Source: Dyella kyungheensis
GTDB taxonomy: Bacteria > Pseudomonadota > Gammaproteobacteria > Xanthomonadales > Rhodanobacteraceae
Length of the DNA: 64,000 bases
Assembly: GCF_016905005.1 (NCBI RefSeq)
Contig: NZ_JADIKC010000001.1
Span: 1-64,000, forward strand
Reading direction: 5' to 3'
Below are positions 17,789 to 25,977 of the stretch, piece by piece. The notes below the pieces were generated by a model that had not been told where the DNA came from, made no database searches, and was given only the letters and a program-made list of their open reading frames with translations. Every line of letters begins with the position of its first letter. Position 1 is the stretch's first letter. The position numbers and the translations under genes were made by a program.

Positions 17789-19465
17789 ATGGTCACGGCA
17801 ACGAAAGGACACAGCGACGCGTGGAAACGCGTGGCGTCCCATGCAGGTCTTCAACAGCTTGCCATCGTCATTGCCTATGCGGTGGGCGTGGTGTTGCTGA
17901 AGCAGGTGACGGCGTCCCACTGGAACCTGATCGCCGGCCTGCGCGTGCTTTGCCTGCTGCTGGTGCCGCGCCGCTACTGGGCGGCCATGGTGATCGGCGA
18001 AACGATCCCGCTGATCGGGCTGGGTTGGACCTACCACGACCGTTTTGGAACACTCTGGGCATGTTTGGTCACGGTGCCGCCGATATTGCTGACGGCGCCA
18101 GTGATCGCGTGGTGCCGGCGGCGCATGGCTTTGTTCGTCGATGGCCGCGTGAACATCACCGCATTGATGACCTGCATCTTTGCCGGCGCCCTCGTCAGCA
18201 CCCTGGTCAACAGCGGGTCGTTCGCCACGATGACGTTTCGCCCCGACGAGACGCCGCATCCGCTCACCGTGCACACCGTGCTCGAATTTTTCCTCGGCAG
18301 TTACCTGGGTGCGCTGACGCTGGTGCCACCGGTTTTCGCCTGGCTCGGCTGGTCATCCCGCCAGCAGAGCGCCGCTGCCGTCTCGATGAGGAAGATCGCC
18401 ATCGTCGACTGCCTCAAAGGCGTCGTACCGCCCTTGCTGATGCTGGCCTGGCTGGCGTTGACGAGTCATAGCGAAGAGGTGGTGGGAATTGCCCGCATGG
18501 CCATGTTCCTGCCGGTGGCGTGGCTCACGCTGCGCCTGGGCTGGCAGGGCGCCGCGATCGGCGGCCTGCTCGCCAGCGTGGCCGTCGAGCTCACCATGAC
18601 GGTGGAGCGCGATCCCGCCGTGATGCAGGCGGAGGCGCTCATCGCGTTCGCGGTATCGAGCCTGATCCTGCTGGGCGCGCGGATGGCGACGAAGCCGGTC
18701 GGCGATCGTGCAGGCAGCGAGGCAGGCAGCGAGAGCCAACGCGGCTTCCTGTTGGCGCAGCAAGGCCTCTACCAGGAGGAACTGCGGCTGCGGCACGTGG
18801 CTGAATCGCTGGATCGTCTGGGCCAGTCGATGCGCGATGGCCAACATCGCATGATGGAACGCCTGCGGCCGGTACTGCCCGCCAGCATGGAAAACACCTA
18901 TGCACGGCATCTCGACCTCACCCAGATGGAAATGCGGCGTCTGGCCGATGCCTTGCATCCGCGCGCCTGGCGCGAGCATGGGCTGGCAGCGACCTTCGAA
19001 AGCGGTCCGTTGTCGAAGGCCGCCTCGCTGGTGGGCGCGGCTTACCGCTGCACGTTGACCGGCACGGGTCTCAACCTGTTGGCGCCGGATGTCCACATGA
19101 TGTTGTACCGGCAGGCCTGCGAGGTGTTGGTCTACATGCTGGCGCGCGAGCCGATGAAGCGCATCCGCGTGCATATCCGCGGTGGCAGTTCGCATGGCAG
19201 GCGCTGGGTGGTGTTGCGCATGACGGCCGTGCGCTCGGCGCCCGCGTTGCGCGGCAAACCGGTGCCGGAATGGCGGCAGTTGGTTTCGCTGCTCGGCACC
19301 AACGGGCAGGGCATGAGCACGGTGCGCGAACGCGCGCAGATTTACGGCGGTGTAGTGCACGAGCGCGAGAACGAACAGCACCTGGGCATCACCTTGCTGT
19401 TGCACGACGCGCTGCGCGCCGACGCGCCGGAAATGTCGCCGACGGCACGAGCCGTTTCGGCCTGA
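17789..19465 (+). CDS. MASE1-type membrane protein with a degenerate kinase-like C-terminus
   Basis: The first 300 residues hold about eight hydrophobic helices with the layout of MASE1 sensor domains, including LTSHS and LGSYLGALTLVPPVFAW segments. A cytoplasmic part follows: a coiled-coil-like stretch (EELRLRHVAESLDRLGQ, then DGQHRMMERLRPV) and a DALHPRAWREHGLAATF segment like those in HisKA_3/ATPase histidine kinases. The end (TVRERAQIYGGVVHE) recalls the last part of such ATPase domains. I see no classical phospho-acceptor His motif or clear G boxes. The start at 17789 is the best family fit but has a weak ribosome site. No response regulator is next to it. Confidence 0.65.
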   Translation: MVTATKGHSDAWKRVASHAGLQQLAIVIAYAVGVVLLKQVTASHWNLIAGLRVLCLLLVPRRYWAAMVIGETIPLIGLGWTYHDRFGTLWACLVTVPPILLTAPVIAWCRRRMALFVDGRVNITALMTCIFAGALVSTLVNSGSFATMTFRPDETPHPLTVHTVLEFFLGSYLGALTLVPPVFAWLGWSSRQQSAAAVSMRKIAIVDCLKGVVPPLLMLAWLALTSHSEEVVGIARMAMFLPVAWLTLRLGWQGAAIGGLLASVAVELTMTVERDPAVMQAEALIAFAVSSLILLGARMATKPVGDRAGSEAGSESQRGFLLAQQGLYQEELRLRHVAESLDRLGQSMRDGQHRMMERLRPVLPASMENTYARHLDLTQMEMRRLADALHPRAWREHGLAATFESGPLSKAASLVGAAYRCTLTGTGLNLLAPDVHMMLYRQACEVLVYMLAREPMKRIRVHIRGGSSHGRRWVVLRMTAVRSAPALRGKPVPEWRQLVSLLGTNGQGMSTVRERAQIYGGVVHERENEQHLGITLLLHDALRADAPEMSPTARAVSA

Positions 19466-19492
19466 GCGCTGTCGCGCCGAACGCTTGCCAGG

Positions 19493-19568
19493 GGGAGCGC
19501 ACCCTGTGCGCGACAGTCACGCCTGGGTGTATCGCTCCGTCGGTTTGTCGCGCACAGGGTGCGCTCCC
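19493..19568. repeat. REP-like palindromic element, copy A
   Basis: Two 23-nt arms (19493-19515 and 19546-19568) are perfect reverse complements around a 30-nt spacer. The core is GAGCGCACCCTGTGCGCGAC. Copies B, C and D of the same family lie at 29900, 34573 and 41657. The element sits in the 307-bp gap between the MASE1 gene and the cytochrome genes. Confidence 0.88.
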
Positions 19569-19704
19569 ACAGTAGATTTGCAGCGTTTGCGGGTATTCGC
19601 TCACGGTGAAGCCGGCCGCCCGCATCAACATCAACATCGTGCGGCATGATGTCGCTAAGTGACATCGACCAGGGCTCTGTCGCCGCGGTATCGCCACGCG
19701 CGCC

Positions 19705-19710
19705 TATAAT
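19705..19710 (+). promoter_or_regulatory. -10 box ahead of the cytochrome pair
   Basis: TATAAT at 19705-19710 is a perfect -10 hexamer, 62 bp before the diheme cytochrome start. No good -35 is visible at 16-18 bp, so an activator may be needed. Confidence 0.5.
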
Positions 19711-19772
19711 CGGCCATCGTTCCGGCGCGACCGAAACCCATCGCAGCGCCATCACGCGTAGGTCGGGGAATC

Positions 19773-20531
19773 ATGACAACCCATGCAGCGAAGTGGTCGC
19801 AGGCCGGGCGCGTTCTGGGCGCATGGCTCGTGCTGGTTCTGATGGCGCAGGTCGGCAATGCCCGCGCGCAGGAAGCCGCGCATCCGGTCATTCCCGACAC
19901 CTTGCAGCAGCGCATTGCAGCATGCACTGCGTGTCACGGCACGCACGGCGAAGGCACGCCGGAAAGCGGCTTCTTTCCCCGGCTTGCGGGCAAGCCGGCC
20001 GGCTATCTCGCACGCCAGTTGCAGGACTTCCAGGACGGCCTGCGCAAATACGGCCCGATGGAATACACCGTGCGGCCGCTGAGCCCCGACTACATGCGCG
20101 AGATCGCCGAGTATTTCGCCGCGCAGGAGGTGCCCTACGCGCGATCGCCCGTGCCCACGATCTCCGCGGAAACGCGCCAGCGCGGCGAAACCCTGGTGAT
20201 GCACGGCGATCCGTCGCGACAGATTCCCCCGTGTCAGGCCTGCCACGGCACCCAGCTCACTGGTGTGCAACCGGATATTCCGGGCCTGGTCGGTTTGCCG
20301 TACGACTACGTCAGTTCTCAGCTGGGTTCGTGGCGCACGAAGACGCGCGCCACGGTGGCGCCCGATTGCATGGCCGAGATCGCCAATCGCCTGAGCGAAT
20401 CGGACATCACCGCTGTCTCGGCGTGGCTGGCCACGCGTGAGTTGCCTGCCGACATGCACGCGCAGCCTGCCGGCAGCGTCACGCCACCGCTGCATTGCGG
20501 TGTGCTCGGCAACAAGGGAGACGGCGTATGA
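19773..20531 (+). CDS. Exported diheme cytochrome c (c4-like)
   Basis: The 252-residue protein starts with a signal peptide (hydrophobic LGAWLVLVLMAQVGNARAQ, cleavage likely after the ARA). Two CxxCH haem sites follow: CTACHG near residue 52 and CQACHG in the second half. The two-domain layout, with GFFPRLAGKPAGYLARQLQDF and IPGLVGLPYDYVSSQLGSW, is that of cytochrome c4 family electron carriers of the periplasm. Its stop overlaps the start of the triheme cytochrome (ATGA), so the two are made together. Confidence 0.85.
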   Translation: MTTHAAKWSQAGRVLGAWLVLVLMAQVGNARAQEAAHPVIPDTLQQRIAACTACHGTHGEGTPESGFFPRLAGKPAGYLARQLQDFQDGLRKYGPMEYTVRPLSPDYMREIAEYFAAQEVPYARSPVPTISAETRQRGETLVMHGDPSRQIPPCQACHGTQLTGVQPDIPGLVGLPYDYVSSQLGSWRTKTRATVAPDCMAEIANRLSESDITAVSAWLATRELPADMHAQPAGSVTPPLHCGVLGNKGDGV

Positions 20532-21811
20532 AGCGCATCGCGATCGTCGTCATCGTCGTATTGCTCGCTGCCGGCGGCTGGTGGTGGTTCCACAACGAAG
20601 CGAAGGCACCGGTAGCGCGCTCCGCCAGCGAAGTGAATGCGGCGGCATTGAAGGATCCGGCGCTTATCGCGAAAGGCGAATACCTCGCCATCGTGGGCGA
20701 CTGCGCGTCATGCCATACCAGCCAGGGCGGCGTCCGTTACGCCGGTGGACGTGTGTTGCCCACGCCGTTCGGCAATATCCCGTCGCCCAATATCACCCCC
20801 GATCGCGAGACCGGTCTGGGCGACTGGAGCTTCGAGGATTTCTGGCAGGCGTTGCATGCCGGCAAGGGACGCCACGGCGAGTTTCTCTACCCGGTGTTCT
20901 CGTACACCTCGTTCACCAAGGTGTCGCGCGACGATGCGCTGGCGATGTTCGCCTACCTGCAATCGCTGGCGCCGGTGCATGCGCCGGCGCTGCAGCCGTC
21001 GCTGGAGTTTCCCTATAGCGTGCGCAGCAGTTTGAAGGCGTGGCGCGCGCTGTATTTCCACGAAGGCGAGTTCCAGCGCGATGCATCGAAGTCCGATGAA
21101 TGGAATCGCGGCGCCTACCTGGTGCAAGGCCTTGGCCATTGCAACGAGTGCCACGCACCGCGCGACTCGCTCGGCGGCCAGGAGGGCAAGGCTTCGCTGG
21201 CCGGCGGCCAGATTCCCGCACAGAACTGGTACGCGCCCGACCTGAGCACGCGGGCCAACGGTGGCCTGGCCGGCTGGAGCGAGCAGGACATCGTCGATCT
21301 GTTGAAGACGGGACAATCGGCGCGCGGTACGGCGTTCGGTCCGATGGCCGACGTGGTGACGCAGAGCACGCAGCATTTGCATGAGGATGATCTGCGCGCC
21401 ATCGCCGTCTATTTGCAATCGTTGCCGGCGCGGCCAGCGAATGCGCCGGAGAACTCGCCGCTCGACACGCGCCCGATCATGGCGCAGGGCGCCAAGGTCT
21501 ACGGCGAACGTTGCGCGGATTGCCACGGCAAGGACGGCAACGGCGTGGCAGGCGTCTATCCGCCGCTTAACGGCAATTCGTCGGTGAACGAGCCGACTGG
21601 CATCAATGCGATGCGGGTGATCCTGCTGGGCGGTTTTGCGCCGGTCACGCACGGCAATCCGCGTCCTTATTCGATGCCGCCGTTTGCGCAGCAGCTGAGC
21701 GACGCCGATGTCGCTGCGGTGGTGACCTACATCCGCCGTTCGTGGACGAACACGGCGTCGGTGGTGTTGGAGCGCGACGTGGTCAAGTATCGCCACACGC
21801 CGATCGACTGA
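20528..21811 (+). CDS. Membrane-anchored triheme cytochrome c
   Basis: The 427-residue product has an N-terminal anchor (KRIAIVVIVVLLAAGGWWWF) and three CxxCH sites: CASCHT near residue 60, CNECHA in the middle and CADCHG near the end. Spacing and motifs such as GGRVLPTPFGNIPSPNITPDRETG match the cytochrome c subunits of membrane alcohol, aldehyde and gluconate dehydrogenases. I find no dehydrogenase subunit nearby. With the coupled c4-like protein it could pass electrons from a substrate dehydrogenase encoded elsewhere to a terminal oxidase. The substrate cannot be told from this sequence. Confidence 0.85.
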   Translation: MKRIAIVVIVVLLAAGGWWWFHNEAKAPVARSASEVNAAALKDPALIAKGEYLAIVGDCASCHTSQGGVRYAGGRVLPTPFGNIPSPNITPDRETGLGDWSFEDFWQALHAGKGRHGEFLYPVFSYTSFTKVSRDDALAMFAYLQSLAPVHAPALQPSLEFPYSVRSSLKAWRALYFHEGEFQRDASKSDEWNRGAYLVQGLGHCNECHAPRDSLGGQEGKASLAGGQIPAQNWYAPDLSTRANGGLAGWSEQDIVDLLKTGQSARGTAFGPMADVVTQSTQHLHEDDLRAIAVYLQSLPARPANAPENSPLDTRPIMAQGAKVYGERCADCHGKDGNGVAGVYPPLNGNSSVNEPTGINAMRVILLGGFAPVTHGNPRPYSMPPFAQQLSDADVAAVVTYIRRSWTNTASVVLERDVVKYRHTPID

Positions 21812-21826
21812 TCGGCGTGATGTGCG

Positions 21827-22807
21827 TTACGCCGTCAGCAGCGCGTGTTCGGACGATGCGGCGATGCAGCCGGCGCCGATGAGCGATGCGCGCACCGCCT
21901 GATCGATCGGCGTGTAGATGTCCCCGCCGAGAAACGCCTTGAGCTTGCGATCGTCGAGTTGCACCGGCTCGCGCCACAGGTAGCGCATCTTGCAGAGCTC
22001 GCGCATGGTTTCGTTGAACGGCGACATCAGCTGCGCCAGCCACCAGGGAAAGCGTGCCGCCTTGATGCTGTCGTCGCCGCTGCCACGACGCACGGCATCG
22101 AGCATCGCCTGGCCATCGGCCCAATAGCCGCCGAAGTGAAAACGTTCGAAGCGCGCCAGCTCCTTTTCGCGATCCAACAGCCGCGCCAAGGTCTCCGCCA
22201 CGTCCGGCAGGTAGGCCCAGCTGTGGCCGATGGCGTAGTCGCCGGGGTAGCTCAGGCGCTTCACCGGTTTGCCGGCCTGCATCAGCCCCTGCGCAAACCA
22301 GTTGTTGCCTGGGCGCGGGCCGAAGAAATCGCCGCAGCGGAGCACGAGTGCGCGCACACCGGCTTCGGATGCCGCCTGCAGGCGCTGCTCCATCGCCACG
22401 CGGATCTCGCCCTTGCGCGTTTGCGGGTGCTGCGGCGCATCCTCGCGAAGCAGCGGGAAGGCGTCCGGTCCGTAGTTGTAGACCGTGCCGGGCAGCACGA
22501 TGCGGGCACCGTGGACGCGGGCGGCGGCGATGGTGTTGTCGATCATCGGCAGCACCAGCCGGTCCCATCCACGGTAGCCCGGCGGATTCACGGCATGGAC
22601 GATGACGTCCACACCGGTGCCGGCCGCGGCCACGTCGGCGCAATGCATGGCGTCGCCGATGCGCCAGTCGATACCGTGCTGTTCGCCCTCGGGAGCCCGG
22701 CGGACCAGGGCGCGTACCTGCCAGCCGTGCCTCAGCAGGGCGCTGCAGGTTTCCTGGCCGATGCCGCCGTTGGCACCGACCACCAAAGCCGTTCGCTGGG
22801 TCTGCAT
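21827..22807 (-). CDS. NAD(P)-dependent epimerase/dehydratase family protein
   Basis: The 326-residue protein opens with a Rossmann nucleotide-binding motif, VVGANGGIGQETC (GxxGxxG). It continues as an extended short-chain dehydrogenase: GDAMHCADVAAA, IVLPGTVYNYGPDAF, then RCGDFFGPRPGNNWF. The substrate is unknown. The start MQTQRTALVVGANG at 22807 is chosen because nucleotide-binding proteins of this family begin a few residues before the first strand; the open frame reaches back into the LysR gene. It is divergent from that regulator, which may control it. It converges with the cytochrome genes, 15 bp apart. Confidence 0.8.
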   Translation of the reverse strand: MQTQRTALVVGANGGIGQETCSALLRHGWQVRALVRRAPEGEQHGIDWRIGDAMHCADVAAAGTGVDVIVHAVNPPGYRGWDRLVLPMIDNTIAAARVHGARIVLPGTVYNYGPDAFPLLREDAPQHPQTRKGEIRVAMEQRLQAASEAGVRALVLRCGDFFGPRPGNNWFAQGLMQAGKPVKRLSYPGDYAIGHSWAYLPDVAETLARLLDREKELARFERFHFGGYWADGQAMLDAVRRGSGDDSIKAARFPWWLAQLMSPFNETMRELCKMRYLWREPVQLDDRKLKAFLGGDIYTPIDQAVRASLIGAGCIAASSEHALLTA

Positions 22808-22863
22808 GACGAAATCCTCGTTGGGAAGGACTCCAGCTTGCAGTGCGGGTAGATGAATGAAAA

Positions 22864-22891
22864 TTGCCCAGGGATGAAGATCTGCTATACA
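22864..22891 (+). promoter_or_regulatory. Promoter of the LysR gene, possibly giving a leaderless mRNA
   Basis: TTGCCC (22864-22869) and an extended -10 (TG at 22883-22884, then TATACA at 22886-22891) are 16 bp apart. The ATG at 22899 begins only 7 nt after the -10, where transcription itself should start. No Shine-Dalgarno sequence precedes it. Confidence 0.5.
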
Positions 22892-22898
22892 AATATGC

Positions 22899-23792
22899 AT
22901 GGCCGACATCGAACCCGCCTGGGAGCTCTACCGATCCTTTCTCGCCGTGATGCGCGAGGGCAGCCTGTCCGGCGCGGCGCGGGCCTTGGGCATGACCCAG
23001 CCCAGCCTGGGCCGGCATATGCGCGAACTGGAATCCGCGCTCGGGGCCGTCCTGTTTGCCCGTTCGCCGCAGGGCCTGGAGCCTACCGAGCTGGCGCGGG
23101 AGCTGGTGCCGCACGCGCAGGCCATGGCGTCGGCATCCGCCGCGTTGCGTCGGACCGCCTCGGCCGGGCGGGAAGAGGTCAGCGGCACCGTGCGATTGAC
23201 CGCCAGCGAGGTGATCGGCGCCGAAGTGTTGCCGTCCATCCTCACAGAATTTCGCGAACGCCATCCGGGCATCGTGATCGAGCTGGCGCCATCCAATGTC
23301 GCGGCGGACCTGCTGCGGCGCGACGCCGACATCGCCATCCGCATGCACCAGCCGACCCAGGAGGCCTTGATCGCCCGTCATGTGGGCCGGGTGGAACTGG
23401 GCATGTTCGCCCATCGACGCTATCTGGACGCCCACGGCCAGCCGCAGACGCTGGCCGAGCTGAGCGGGCATGCCCTGATCGGCTTCGATACCGAAAAGCC
23501 CTTCATCAGGCGCCTGCGCCCGCAGGGGCTGCCCTATACACGCGAGCAGTTTGCCCTGCGCACGGACAGCGACCTGGCTGCCCTGGCCGCGATCCGCGCC
23601 GGTTTCGGCATCGGCATCGCGCAGGTCAACCTGATGCGCCGCGATCCGCTGCTGGTGCGCCTGTTTCCCGCGGAAGTGTCGCTGGCGCTGGAAACCTGGG
23701 TGGTCATGCACGAAGACCTGCGTCCGAGCCTGCGCGTCCGCCGGCTGTTCGATCATCTCGCCGCGGCGCTGGAGCGCTACGCGCGCGCCTAG
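22899..23792 (+). CDS. LysR-family transcriptional regulator
   Basis: The 297 residues begin with the LysR winged helix-turn-helix: LYRSFLAVMREGSLSGAARALGMTQPSLGRHMRELESALG (written here in parts: SGAARALGMTQ and PSLGRHMRELE). The C-terminal effector domain runs from about residue 95. It is divergent from the oxidoreductase gene across 91 bp, the classic arrangement of a LysR regulator and its target. The stop codon overlaps that of the convergent Mug-like gene within a CTAG. Confidence 0.9.
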   Translation: MADIEPAWELYRSFLAVMREGSLSGAARALGMTQPSLGRHMRELESALGAVLFARSPQGLEPTELARELVPHAQAMASASAALRRTASAGREEVSGTVRLTASEVIGAEVLPSILTEFRERHPGIVIELAPSNVAADLLRRDADIAIRMHQPTQEALIARHVGRVELGMFAHRRYLDAHGQPQTLAELSGHALIGFDTEKPFIRRLRPQGLPYTREQFALRTDSDLAALAAIRAGFGIGIAQVNLMRRDPLLVRLFPAEVSLALETWVVMHEDLRPSLRVRRLFDHLAAALERYARA

Positions 23793-24298
23793 CTCGCCCG
23801 CACCAGCGCGGCCAGCGCCTGCCAGTGGGCGACATCCCAATGCCCGCGAGCCTGCCCGGAAGGCGAGGGCAGCACGAACAAGCGGGTGTCTCCGATGCGC
23901 TCTTCCTGCAGCCCGTAGCCGGCGCTCCGGCCGAGCGCCGCGCGCGCGGCGGCCTTGCTGGTGAAGGCCAGCAGGCGTGGCGCGTGGCGCTCGATGCGTT
24001 CGCGCAGCGCGGCGACGTCGAACGCATCGCGCGGCAGTTCGTCGTCGTTGCCCATGTGGTGCTTGGCCAGGTCGGTCAGGCCGATGCCGAGGGCGGGCAG
24101 CTGCGGAAATTCGGCGGGCGCGAACAGCCGGGGCGTCAGCGCCACGGTGTGCAGGGTGCGCCAGAACAGGTTGCCGGGATGTGCGTAGTAGGCGCCTTGC
24201 TCAGCGGAGCGGCGGCCGGCAGCGGTGCCGCAGAACACCAGGGCAAGGCCGGGTTGGAGCACATCGGGGAGAATCGGCGGGCGCATTCCCGCAAGCAT
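23789..24298 (-). CDS. Mug/TDG-type mismatch-specific DNA glycosylase
   Basis: The protein (169 residues, or 165 from the second ATG at 24286) belongs to the uracil-DNA glycosylase superfamily. It shows LALVFCGTAAG at the position of motif 1, the YAHPGNLFWRTL segment typical of Mug, and LPSPSGQAR as motif 2. Mug enzymes remove U or T, and some damaged bases, opposite G. The catalytic Asn of E. coli Mug (INPG) is not conserved in GTAAG, so the exact specificity is open. It is divergent from rng. Confidence 0.75.
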   Translation of the reverse strand: MLAGMRPPILPDVLQPGLALVFCGTAAGRRSAEQGAYYAHPGNLFWRTLHTVALTPRLFAPAEFPQLPALGIGLTDLAKHHMGNDDELPRDAFDVAALRERIERHAPRLLAFTSKAAARAALGRSAGYGLQEERIGDTRLFVLPSPSGQARGHWDVAHWQALAALVRAS

Positions 24299-24389
24299 AG
24301 ATGGAACACTCGCCAGTACACCAAATCCCGTGATGTGCGTGTCGGTTGGCGACCTTGGCGAGCCGATGCGTCACGGCCTGTTTCACGCA

Positions 24390-24419
24390 TCGACAGTGTG
24401 CGCGTACAGCCGCTATAAA
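24390..24419 (+). promoter_or_regulatory. Promoter of rng
   Basis: TCGACA (24390-24395) and TATAAA (24414-24419) are 18 bp apart and 25 bp before the GTG start of rng. Confidence 0.6.
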
Positions 24420-24444
24420 GATCGCCCACGCATTGGAGTCACCG

Positions 24445-25941
24445 GTGAGCGAAGAAATCCTGATCAACGTGACCCCACGCGAGACGCGCGTCGGCGTGGT
24501 CGAAAACGGCATGTTGCAGGAGGTGCACGTCGAGCGGGCCTCCCGCCGAGGCTATGTGGGCAATGTGTACAAGGGGCGCGTGCAGCGCGTGATGCCCGGC
24601 ATGCAGGCGGTCTTCGTCGATATCGGGCTGGAACGGGCGGCCTTCCTGCACGCCTCCGACATCGTGCGGGCCCCGCCGCCGCCCAGCGCGGAAGGGGCAG
24701 AAGTCAGCCCGGGCGCCGGCAACGGTCATACGCCCTCGATCAGCGAACTGGTGCACGAAGGCCAGGAAATCGTGGTGCAGGTGGTGAAGGACCCGATCGG
24801 CACCAAGGGCGCGCGGCTGTCCACCCACCTGTCGATCCCTTCCCGCTACCTCGTGCTGCTGCCGCAGGCGCGTACGCTGGGCATCTCGGCCCGCATCGAG
24901 GAGGAGGCCGAACGCCAACGCCTGAAGGAAGTACTCGGCTCGCTGATCGGCGAAGAGGGCACCCGGCTCGGCTATATCGTACGCACCAATGCGGAAGGGC
25001 AGACGGCTGAATCGCTGGCCTTCGACGTTACCTACCTGGGCAAGGTGTGGCGCGTGGTGCAGGAGAACATCGCCAAGGCCAAGGTCGGCGAGCGCGTGTA
25101 CGAGGAGCTGTCGTTGCCGCTGCGCAGCCTGCGCGACATGCTCAACGACGACATCGAAAAAGTACGCGTCGATTCGCGCGAGACCTTCGACAAGGTCGTG
25201 AAGTTCGTGCACAAGTTCATGCCGCAGCTGGACGACCGCATCGAGCACTACTCCGGCGAACGCCCCATCTTCGACCTGTACGGCGTGGAAGACGAAATCC
25301 AGCGCGCGCTGAAGAAGGAGGTGCCGCTCAAGTCCGGCGGCTACCTCATCGTCGACCAGACCGAGGCGATGACCACCATCGATGTGAATACCGGTGGCTA
25401 CGTCGGTACGCGAAATCTCGAGGAAACCGTTTACCGGACCAACCTGGAAGCCGCGCAAGCCGCGGCACGCCAGCTCCGGCTACGCAACCTGGGCGGCATC
25501 ATCATCATCGACTTCATCGACATGACGGACGAGGAACACCGTCGGCAGGTGCTGCGCATGCTCGAAAAGGGCCTGCTGCGCGACCACGCCAAGACCACGG
25601 TGTATCCGATGTCGGCCCTGGGCCTGGTGGAAATGACGCGCAAGCGCACCACCGAAAGCCTGGAGCGCCAGCTGTGCGAACCCTGTCCGGCCTGCAGCGG
25701 ACGCGGCACCCTCAAGACCGCCGAAACGGTGACCTACGAGATCTTCCGCGAGATCACCCGGGCCGTGCGCCAGTTCAATACCGAAAAACTACTGGTGATG
25801 GCCAGCCCGAGCGTGGTCGGACGGATCCTGGAAGAAGAGTCCGTGGCGGTGGCCGAATTGGAAGAGTTCATCTCCAAAAGCATACGCTTTCAGGCCGAGG
25901 AGCATTATTCGCAGGAACAGTTCGATGTGGTTCTTCTGTAA
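24445..25941 (+). CDS. rng: Ribonuclease G
   Basis: RNase G is an endoribonuclease that matures the 5' end of 16S rRNA and cuts some mRNAs. The 498 residues show the RNase E/G core: SEEILINVTPRETRVGVVENG, an S1 domain (GYVGNVYKGRVQRVMPGMQAVFVDIG), the catalytic DQTEAMTTIDVNTGGYVG and GGIIIIDFIDM. A CPACSGRG zinc-link follows near residue 415. It lacks the long C-terminal scaffold of RNase E. The start is GTG at 24445, as the family begins at SEEILIN. yhdP follows by 36 bp, as in E. coli. Confidence 0.96.
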   Translation: MSEEILINVTPRETRVGVVENGMLQEVHVERASRRGYVGNVYKGRVQRVMPGMQAVFVDIGLERAAFLHASDIVRAPPPPSAEGAEVSPGAGNGHTPSISELVHEGQEIVVQVVKDPIGTKGARLSTHLSIPSRYLVLLPQARTLGISARIEEEAERQRLKEVLGSLIGEEGTRLGYIVRTNAEGQTAESLAFDVTYLGKVWRVVQENIAKAKVGERVYEELSLPLRSLRDMLNDDIEKVRVDSRETFDKVVKFVHKFMPQLDDRIEHYSGERPIFDLYGVEDEIQRALKKEVPLKSGGYLIVDQTEAMTTIDVNTGGYVGTRNLEETVYRTNLEAAQAAARQLRLRNLGGIIIIDFIDMTDEEHRRQVLRMLEKGLLRDHAKTTVYPMSALGLVEMTRKRTTESLERQLCEPCPACSGRGTLKTAETVTYEIFREITRAVRQFNTEKLLVMASPSVVGRILEEESVAVAELEEFISKSIRFQAEEHYSQEQFDVVLL

Positions 25942-25977
25942 GACGCGCCGCCCTCCGCTTCGCGTCGCGAGCCGGTC

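Noticed and set aside
19493-19568. CRISPR-like or attachment-site reading of the palindromes
   Set aside because: There are two inverted arms per site, not regularly spaced direct repeats, and no cas or integrase gene.
21783-23840. 685-codon minus-strand frame over the oxidoreductase and LysR genes
   Set aside because: It covers two genuine genes in other frames and shows no domain.
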